Source: Chloroflexota bacterium (lineage in GTDB: Bacteria > Chloroflexota > Limnocylindria > Limnocylindrales > CSP1-4). From it: a DNA stretch of 10,622 nucleotides. Below the pieces are notes generated by a model. The model was not told the DNA's origin. It made no database searches and saw only the letters and a program-made list of their open reading frames with translations. The stretch lies in the NCBI GenBank assembly GCA_021786915.1, contig JAJYMP010000104.1, forward strand, positions 1 through 10,622. Direction: 5' to 3'. Shown piece by piece: positions 5,981 through 10,622 of this stretch. The translations under genes were made by a program, and so were the position numbers. Within the stretch, counting starts at the first letter, position 1; each line of letters opens with the position of its first letter.

Positions 5981-7815
5981 GCCAACCCACCTCCAGCTGC
6001 AGCGACGGCGACGGTGACGTTTCCTGACTTGCGCTTGGGGACGAGCAGAGAGCCCGATCCCGCTGCGATCTGCGCCGCCGGCTCGGCCACGCCGTCCACG
6101 CCAAGCGCCCGCCTGGCGTGGAGTGACGGCTGCGAAAGCTCGCCCAGCGACCGGATCTGCTCCGCCGTCACGAACGTGACCGGCCAGCCGTGGTCCCTGG
6201 CCGCAGCGAGCAGGCCGGCCTCGTCCGCCTTGGCGTCGATCGAGGCAAGGCGAACGACGGCCGCGGGCGCGAGGCCCGCCAGGCGCAGCGTCTCGCAGAC
6301 CGCCGCGCCGATCTCCTCCGCGGCGGTCCCGCGGTTGCACCCCACGCCGACGACCAGGCGCCGCGGGTGGTACACGGCGGCCTGCTCGAAGGCGTCCCAG
6401 GCTTCGGGGTCGGGCTCGCGGAGGGTCACCAGGACCAGCGACCGGGCGCCGCTGGTCGCGGCCTGCCGCCACGAGTCGTGGCGCTCCCACACCGTGCCGT
6501 CGAGCGCGGCGGGGATCGCGCAGCCGTCATCGGCGACGACTGCCACCGGCCCGCCGTCGACGGCCGCCGCCATCACGGCGTCGAGCCGGCTTCGCGGGTG
6601 CGCGGCCCAGTTGGCCCCGCGCGCGACGAGGTCGAGCGGCGCCACGCCCGCCACGTCGCTCGCCGTCGTGACCACCGCCTGGCCGCCCGTGATGGCGGCG
6701 ACGGCCTCCGCCAGCGCGTTCGCGCCGCCCTCGTGCCCGCCCACCAGGCTGACGGCGAAGCGCCCGGCGGCGTCGACCACCACGACGCCCGGGTCGACGT
6801 GCTTGCTCGTGAGCAGCGGGCCGAGCTCCCGGACGACGATGCCGGCGGCCATGACGCAGACCAGCGACTCCGAGGCGGCGAACGCCTCGCGGAGGACATC
6901 GCGGACCGACGCCCGGAATGGCCGCACGCCGACCGCGCCCTCATCGCCGGGCGCGGCGAGGCGAGCGGGCAGGTGCAGCGTGGCGTCCGGGAGTCCGGCC
7001 GCGATCGTGCGCCCCAGCTCGGCCGCGGGCGCGGTCAGCGCGACCACGGCGGCTCCGGCGCGGGTCCGGGATGCGTCCATGAACGTCCCGTACAGGTGCG
7101 ACCGCGGCGCTGGCCCGCCGGCGAACCCCGGGCTCACGATCACGAGGCCCTGGTGCGTGAGCTCCGCTTCCTCGACGCGCCTCGCGACGGTCTCGAGCGT
7201 CGCCCGGACCACTCGCTGGTCGGGCCAGCTCGCGCGGTAGACGACCGCGACAGGCGTCGCTGGTTCGTACCCGGCCGCCTCGAGCTCCTCGACGATCTCG
7301 CGGATGAGCCCCGTGCTCAGGAACAGCGCCAGGCTCGTCCGGTGGGCCGCGAGGTCGCGCAGCCGCTCCCGCTCGGGCACGGGCGTCCGGCCGCCGACCC
7401 GGGTCAGGATCAGCGTCTGGGTCAGCTCCGGCAGCGTGAACTCGAGGCCGAGCGCAGCCGCCGCCGCGAACACGGAGCTGACGCCGGGCACGATCTCGAA
7501 GGCCACGCCCGCCGCGCGGAGGGCCGCCGCCTGCTCGTGGAGCGCGCCGTACACGGACGGGTCCCCCGTGTGGAGCCGGGCGACCGAGCGTCCCGCCCTG
7601 GCCGCCCCGACCATCATGTCCAGCTGCTCGTCGAGCGGCATGCGCGCCGTGTCGCGGACGACGGCGTCCGGCCGGACCCCATCGAGGACGGCCGGGTTGA
7701 CCAGCGAGCCCGCGTAGAGCACCACGTCGGCGGACGCCAAGACGCGCCGGGCCTTGAGCGTGACCAGCTCCGGGTCGCCCGGCCCCGCGCCGATGAACCA
7801 CACCTTGCCCGTCAT
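5977..7815 (-). CDS. cbiF-cbiG: Fusion protein: cobalt-precorrin-4 C11-methyltransferase CbiF + cobalt-precorrin-5A hydrolase CbiG
   Basis: This 612-residue protein joins two consecutive steps. Residues 1 to about 245 are CbiF, a SAM-dependent tetrapyrrole methylase: WFIGAGPGDPELVTL (6-20), LYAGSLVNP (33-41), LHTGDPSVYGA (81-91), PGVSSVFAAAA (110-120) and LTQTLILTR (131-139), the last typical of CbiF/CobM. From about 255 the protein is CbiG, which opens the delta-lactone of cobalt-precorrin-5A and releases a two-carbon fragment. The CbiG N-terminal region has VMAAGIVVREL (321-331), SLVGGHEGGANALA (356-369) and TTASDV (383-388). Its C-terminal domain has VVGVGCNRGT (488-497), ASIDAKADE (524-532) and the ending LLVPKRKSGNVTVAVA. 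The ATG at 7815 has GGGGA 7 bases upstream and overlaps the stop of the preceding gene. An internal ATG at 7080 (residue 246) sits at the domain border and could start CbiG alone, but no stop separates the halves. CbiG is a hallmark of the anaerobic route. Confidence 0.93.
   Translation of the reverse strand: MTGKVWFIGAGPGDPELVTLKARRVLASADVVLYAGSLVNPAVLDGVRPDAVVRDTARMPLDEQLDMMVGAARAGRSVARLHTGDPSVYGALHEQAAALRAAGVAFEIVPGVSSVFAAAAALGLEFTLPELTQTLILTRVGGRTPVPERERLRDLAAHRTSLALFLSTGLIREIVEELEAAGYEPATPVAVVYRASWPDQRVVRATLETVARRVEEAELTHQGLVIVSPGFAGGPAPRSHLYGTFMDASRTRAGAAVVALTAPAAELGRTIAAGLPDATLHLPARLAAPGDEGAVGVRPFRASVRDVLREAFAASESLVCVMAAGIVVRELGPLLTSKHVDPGVVVVDAAGRFAVSLVGGHEGGANALAEAVAAITGGQAVVTTASDVAGVAPLDLVARGANWAAHPRSRLDAVMAAAVDGGPVAVVADDGCAIPAALDGTVWERHDSWRQAATSGARSLVLVTLREPDPEAWDAFEQAAVYHPRRLVVGVGCNRGTAAEEIGAAVCETLRLAGLAPAAVVRLASIDAKADEAGLLAAARDHGWPVTFVTAEQIRSLGELSQPSLHARRALGVDGVAEPAAQIAAGSGSLLVPKRKSGNVTVAVAAAGGGLA
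5981..5996 (-). promoter_or_regulatory. Strong ribosome binding site of cbiH inside the cbiG 3' end
   Basis: GGAGGT at 5994-5989 is a near-perfect Shine-Dalgarno sequence 8 bases before the ATG at 5980. It lies within the last codons of the preceding gene. It fixes the cbiH start and is the best ribosome site I see in the window. Confidence 0.7.
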
Positions 7816-9353
7816 GCCGGCGTCCCCGCGGCGGCCGCGAGGGCGTGGTCGACGTACACCCGGCGGATATCGGCCAGCTCGCCGAGCCCGGTCAGGCGAG
7901 GCGTGACCTCGTAGCCGCGCCGCTCGAGCGTCCGCCGCCAGCTCCCCTCCTGGGGCCCCGCCATATCCACCAGCGCGTGCTCGCCGGCCACCAGCATGAA
8001 CGGCACGAGCGTCACGCGACGCACCCCCAGGCCATCGAGGCGCTCGAACGCCTCCTCCGGGGTCGGCGTGCCCTCGACGGTGGCCATGAGCACGCGCTCG
8101 TACCCGGCGGCGTGGAGGGTCGCGTCGAAGGCCGCGTACGCGCCATTCGCCGGGTGGCTCGAGCCGTGGCCCATCAGGAGCACCGCCTCGTCGGGCCCGC
8201 GGTCGCCCACCGAGCGCCCCACGGCCGCCGCGACCCGGAGGTGGTCGGCGGGCGAGGCGAGCAGGGGCATGCCGATCGCGAGGCGCTCGAACTCGCCGGC
8301 GTACGGGGCGACCTCGTCGAGGAGCCGGTGGTACTCGCTGCCGCGCAGGAGGTGGAGCGGCTGGACGACCACCTCGCCCACGCCCTCGTCCGCCAGACGT
8401 CGGGCCGCCTCCGCCACGGTCCCAGTCGCGATGCCGTCCCGCCGCGCCAGGCGCTCGATGACCATCGTGGACGTGAACGCGCGCCGGACCGGCCAGCCGC
8501 GGAACGCCGCCCCGAGGTCGCGCTCCACCGCGCCGATCGTGCGATCGAGCGTCTCGCGGTGCGTGGTGCCGAAGCTGACCGCGACGACCGCGGCGCGCGC
8601 CGTCCCGCTCGGCTCGGGATTGGCGGCCTTGACCCGGCGCACGGGCCGCCGGTCGGTGGCGCGAAGCTCGGCCAGGACGGGGCTCGTCGGACCGGTCCGC
8701 CGGATCGCGCCGCGGTCCATCCACACGGTCCGGGCGGACCAGCGCCGCGCGAGCGCGAGGTCGTGCGTCGCGAGGACCACCGTGCACCCTTCGGCCGTGA
8801 GCCCGTCGAAGATGTCGAGCACGTTCGCCCGCATCCACGGGTCGAGGCTGTTGGTCAGCTCGTCCGCGAACAGGAACCTCGGCCGCATCGCCAGCACGCC
8901 CGCCAGCGCCGCCCGCGCCTGCTCGCCGCCGCTCAGCGCGTGCGTGGGGCGGTCGAGGAGGCCCGCCAAACCGCAGCGCTCGGCCGCGTCGGCCACCCGG
9001 CGCCGCACCTCGCCCCAGTCGAGGCCGAGGTTGACCGGTCCGAGGCTCAGATCCTGGGCGACGCTCGCGCTGAACAACTGGTCGCGCGGGTCTTGGAAGA
9101 CCACGCCTACCTGGCTGCGGAGGCGGAGCAGGCCAGCGCGGCTGTAGTCCACCGGACGCCCGTCGAGCAGGACCGTCCCCGCGGCAGGGCGCAGGATGCC
9201 GTTGGCGAGCAGCATGAGCGTCGACTTGCCGCTGCCGTTGGCGCCCACGAGCGCGACGGCCTCCCCGGGTCCGAGGTCGAGGGACGCGCCCGCGACCGCG
9301 AGCGTCGAACCGCCTGCGTAGCCGTACTCGACTGCGTCGAATTTGAGGCTCAT
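7812..9353 (-). CDS. cbiO-cbiK: Fusion protein: cobalt importer ATPase CbiO + sirohydrochlorin cobaltochelatase CbiK
   Basis: One uninterrupted 513-residue frame encodes two enzymes. Residues 1 to about 225 are an ABC ATPase of the CbiO type: Walker A GANGSGKST (37-45), Q-loop FQDPRDQLFS (86-95), signature LSGGE (140-144), Walker B with catalytic Asp164-Glu165, and switch His197. About 30 basic, proline-containing residues follow as a linker. Residues from about 253 to 513 are a CbiK-class chelatase, which inserts Co2+ into sirohydrochlorin. They show VVAVSFGTTHRETL, AFTSTMVIERL, LHLLRGSEYHRLL, LMGHGSSHPANGAYAAF and PFMLVAGEHALVDMAG. His396 and His459 correspond to the two metal-binding histidines known in Salmonella CbiK, and Glu340 is a likely third ligand. 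The ATPase half is shorter than a usual CbiO (about 270 residues), as if the chelatase replaced its tail. The start ATG at 9353 overlaps the cbiQ stop and has GAGGG 7 bases upstream. An in-frame GTG at residue 238 (8642) could in principle start a separate CbiK, but has no clear ribosome site. Both domains are recognised with high confidence; direct cobalt hand-over is inference. Confidence 0.9.
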   Translation of the reverse strand: MSLKFDAVEYGYAGGSTLAVAGASLDLGPGEAVALVGANGSGKSTLMLLANGILRPAAGTVLLDGRPVDYSRAGLLRLRSQVGVVFQDPRDQLFSASVAQDLSLGPVNLGLDWGEVRRRVADAAERCGLAGLLDRPTHALSGGEQARAALAGVLAMRPRFLFADELTNSLDPWMRANVLDIFDGLTAEGCTVVLATHDLALARRWSARTVWMDRGAIRRTGPTSPVLAELRATDRRPVRRVKAANPEPSGTARAAVVAVSFGTTHRETLDRTIGAVERDLGAAFRGWPVRRAFTSTMVIERLARRDGIATGTVAEAARRLADEGVGEVVVQPLHLLRGSEYHRLLDEVAPYAGEFERLAIGMPLLASPADHLRVAAAVGRSVGDRGPDEAVLLMGHGSSHPANGAYAAFDATLHAAGYERVLMATVEGTPTPEEAFERLDGLGVRRVTLVPFMLVAGEHALVDMAGPQEGSWRRTLERRGYEVTPRLTGLGELADIRRVYVDHALAAAAGTPA

Positions 9354-10084
9354 CGAGGCGCCCTCGCCATCAGCGCGAGCGCCCAGCGCGGGTGGTCGTA
9401 CGAGCCGGGAAGCACGTTGAGCGCGCCGCCTCCACCGCGGGCGGAGAGGGCGTCCTCGAGGCGTCGGCTGCGCCGGTAGGCCTCCACGAACAGCGCGGCC
9501 CCGATGCGCCCGGAGCTCGAGACGGTCGTGCGCCAGCCCGAGAAGCCGAGTCGCGCCTGGGTCGCGGTCACCATGTGGTCGAGCGTTTCGAGCAGCACGA
9601 AGATGAAGCGGTACATGAGCGTCACGAGGTCGACCAGGACGTCGGACACACGCAGCGCCCGGAGCAGGTCGACGATCGCGACCACGGGCGTGGTGAGGGC
9701 GAGGAAGTTCATCGCCGCGGTGCACGCCAGCGCCCGCGCCAGCACGTTCGCGGCAAGGCCCAGCGACGCGTCGCTGACCTCCAGCCACAACGGCCCGACG
9801 GCGACGCCCCCCGCGACGGGCGCTGTCCCGACGCTGACCGCCAGGCCGACCACGCCCGCGGTCAGGAAGGCGGCCTCGCCCACGGCCAGGCGCAGGACGA
9901 CCGCCGCGGGCAGCCTTGCCCAGCCGACCGACATCGCCGCCACGACGGCGAGCACCGCGACGCTCACCTCGAGTCGTCCGGCCAGGAGCGCCGTGAGCAC
10001 GGCGACCAGGCTGGGCGCGACCTTGTAGGCGGGGTGCAGGCGGGCGAGCCGATTGCCGTAGGCGAAGCGCTCGATCTGGCGCAT
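9350..10084 (-). CDS. cbiQ: Cobalt ECF transporter T-component CbiQ
   Basis: This 244-residue protein is the membrane coupling subunit that links CbiM to the ATPase. It opens with the family-like MRQIERFAYGNRLARLHP, which places the start at the ATG at 10084; an upstream in-frame methionine lies inside cbiN and would add 41 non-homologous residues. Hydrophobic segments lie at roughly 22-36, 38-56, 62-88 and 112-140. A conserved RF[IV]F-type stretch (YRFIFVLLETL) is at about 158-168. Near the C-terminus, residues 202-217 (AYRRSRRLEDALSARG) form the charged Ala-Arg-Gly helix by which T-components bind the ATPase. Its stop overlaps the cbiO start by 4 bases (ATGA). The sequence before its own ATG is G-rich (10096-10090) but only a loose Shine-Dalgarno match, so coupling to cbiN probably matters. 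Confidence 0.93.
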   Translation of the reverse strand: MRQIERFAYGNRLARLHPAYKVAPSLVAVLTALLAGRLEVSVAVLAVVAAMSVGWARLPAAVVLRLAVGEAAFLTAGVVGLAVSVGTAPVAGGVAVGPLWLEVSDASLGLAANVLARALACTAAMNFLALTTPVVAIVDLLRALRVSDVLVDLVTLMYRFIFVLLETLDHMVTATQARLGFSGWRTTVSSSGRIGAALFVEAYRRSRRLEDALSARGGGGALNVLPGSYDHPRWALALMARAPR

Positions 10085-10365
10085 CACGACCCGCCCGACC
10101 GCCGCCGACCGCGGCGAAACCCGAGGACGTAGCCAACCACCGCAGCGCCGGCCGCCGCCTGGAGCGTGAACAGCGCGTTCTCCACGTCGACGCTCGCCGG
10201 CTTCCACAGCGGCTGGAACCAGGGTTGGTAGCCGGGCTGGATCTGCGTGACCGCGGCCTTGGCCTGGTCGTCGGTGCCGTGGACCGCGCCTGCCCCCACG
10301 AGGGCCAGGGGCACGACGACCAGGGCCAGGGCCAGGACAAGCAGGGCGGCGGAGGGGATCTTCAT
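10084..10365 (-). CDS. cbiN: Cobalt ECF transporter accessory subunit CbiN
   Basis: This 93-residue membrane protein matches the CbiN family in length and layout: a first membrane helix at about residues 5-27, an extracytoplasmic loop, and a second helix at about 64-83 followed by a basic cytoplasmic tail (RRGRRR). The loop carries the family pattern of a short acidic stretch followed by IQPGYQPWFQPLWKP (about 42-56), then FTLQAAAGAAVVGY at the start of the second helix. CbiN is the small partner that helps CbiM load cobalt in the CbiMNQO importer. The ATG has a Shine-Dalgarno sequence 8 bases upstream. The stop TGA shares a base with the ATG of cbiQ (ATGA), suggesting coupled translation. 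Nothing in it looks damaged. Confidence 0.93.
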   Translation of the reverse strand: MKIPSAALLVLALALVVVPLALVGAGAVHGTDDQAKAAVTQIQPGYQPWFQPLWKPASVDVENALFTLQAAAGAAVVGYVLGFRRGRRRSGGS

Positions 10366-10379
10366 CGTCAGTGCCTCAG
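10366..10379 (-). promoter_or_regulatory. Ribosome binding site of cbiN, overlapping the cbiM stop codon
   Basis: The bases GAGG at 10377-10374 overlap the cbiM stop TGA and lie 8 bases before the cbiN ATG. This spacing supports the ATG at 10365 as the start, and ties cbiN translation to ribosomes finishing cbiM. Confidence 0.6.
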
Positions 10380-10622
10380 GCGCCGAGGGCGCGCAGCTCG
10401 GCGCCGGCGTTGGTGCGCAGCGCCCGGAAGAGCACCACCGTCACGAGCCCTTCCGCCACGGCGAGCGGGATCTGGGTCACCGCGAAGATGGCCAGGAACT
10501 TCAGGAAGGAGGCCACGATCCCGCCGGCAGGGTCCGGGTACGCGAGGGCGAGCTGGATCGAGGTCACCAGATACGTCGCGAGGTCGGCGAGCGCGGCTGC
10601 CAGGAACACCACGGCCCCCTCC
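10376..10622 (-). CDS. cbiM: Cobalt ECF transporter S-component CbiM, C-terminal part (partial at window edge)
   Basis: Only the last 81 residues are inside the window; the frame stays open through position 10621, so the start lies beyond the edge. An in-frame GTG at 10612 is not the real start, because the three codons before it (EGA) continue the protein. Two hydrophobic segments are visible: one with the CbiM-like stretch [16 protein letters not shown], and one ([20 protein letters not shown]) leading into the usual C-terminal EGLVTVVLF. CbiM is the substrate-binding membrane subunit that carries cobalt through the cytoplasmic membrane. Its metal-binding N-terminus (starting Met-His in the family) is outside the window, so specificity cannot be checked here, although the B12 genes downstream argue for cobalt over nickel. 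The stop TGA (10378-10376) is followed 10 bases later by cbiN, the only real intergenic gap in the window. Confidence 0.9.
   Translation of the reverse strand, partial: EGAVVFLAAALADLATYLVTSIQLALAYPDPAGGIVASFLKFLAIFAVTQIPLAVAEGLVTVVLFRALRTNAGAELRALGA

Noticed and set aside
5294..7240. A 648-codon open frame on the plus strand, opposite cbiH and cbiFG
   Set aside because: It lies antisense to genes with clear conserved motifs, and its translation is low-complexity (Ala, Arg, Ser, Thr, Pro). In very GC-rich DNA the complement of coding frames rarely contains stops.
6190..9479. Long overlapping plus-strand frames (574 and 544 codons) opposite cbiFG and cbiO-cbiK
   Set aside because: They are composition-driven shadows; the opposite strand encodes well-conserved enzymes through the whole region.
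7812..10340. An 842-residue minus-strand frame suggesting a CbiN/CbiQ-CbiO-CbiK triple fusion
   Set aside because: The first 329 residues are in the wrong frame for cbiN and cbiQ; the true protein starts at 9353.
1..10622. CRISPR arrays, tRNA or rRNA genes, insertion sequences, terminators
   Set aside because: None seen. Coding sequence fills the window except for 10 bases, and no direct-repeat array, tRNA-like fold or transposase motif is apparent.

Overview
The window is one densely packed minus-strand operon for cobalt uptake and the anaerobic (cobalt-early) branch of cobalamin (vitamin B12) biosynthesis. Transcription runs from position 10622 down to 1, and both end genes are cut by the window edges. 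The DNA is very GC-rich (about 70% or more by eye) with strong G/C third-position bias. Long shadow reading frames on the opposite strand follow from that bias. The composition and gene content fit a high-GC bacterium, for example an actinobacterial or Chloroflexota-like lineage, but I cannot assign a taxon from the sequence.

Layout in transcription order: cbiM (3' end only, 10622-10376), cbiN (10365-10084), cbiQ (10084-9350), a cbiO-cbiK fusion (9353-7812), a cbiF-cbiG fusion (7815-5977), cbiH (5980-5216), cbiC (5219-4599), cbiD (4606-3509), cbiET fusion (3512-2280), cbiL (2283-1576), cbiA (1579-149) and the 5' end of a PduX-type L-threonine kinase gene (152-1). The only non-coding DNA is 10 bases between cbiM and cbiN. 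Nine of the eleven junctions are 4-base ATGA or GTGA stop/start overlaps, and cbiC/cbiD overlap by 8 bases.

How the genes work together: CbiM, CbiN, CbiQ and the CbiO half of the fusion make an ECF-type cobalt importer. The CbiK half inserts cobalt into sirohydrochlorin. CbiL, CbiH, CbiF, CbiG, CbiD, CbiET and CbiC then methylate, contract and rearrange the ring to cobyrinic acid, and CbiA amidates side chains a and c. The threonine kinase feeds the aminopropanol linker of the nucleotide loop. The precorrin-6A reductase (CbiJ/CobK) needed between CbiD and CbiET is not in the window.

The most unusual feature is the single 513-residue protein joining the importer ATPase (CbiO) to the cobalt chelatase (CbiK). 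It suggests physical coupling of cobalt import to cobalt insertion. The pathway itself is well known, and I found no wholly new system.
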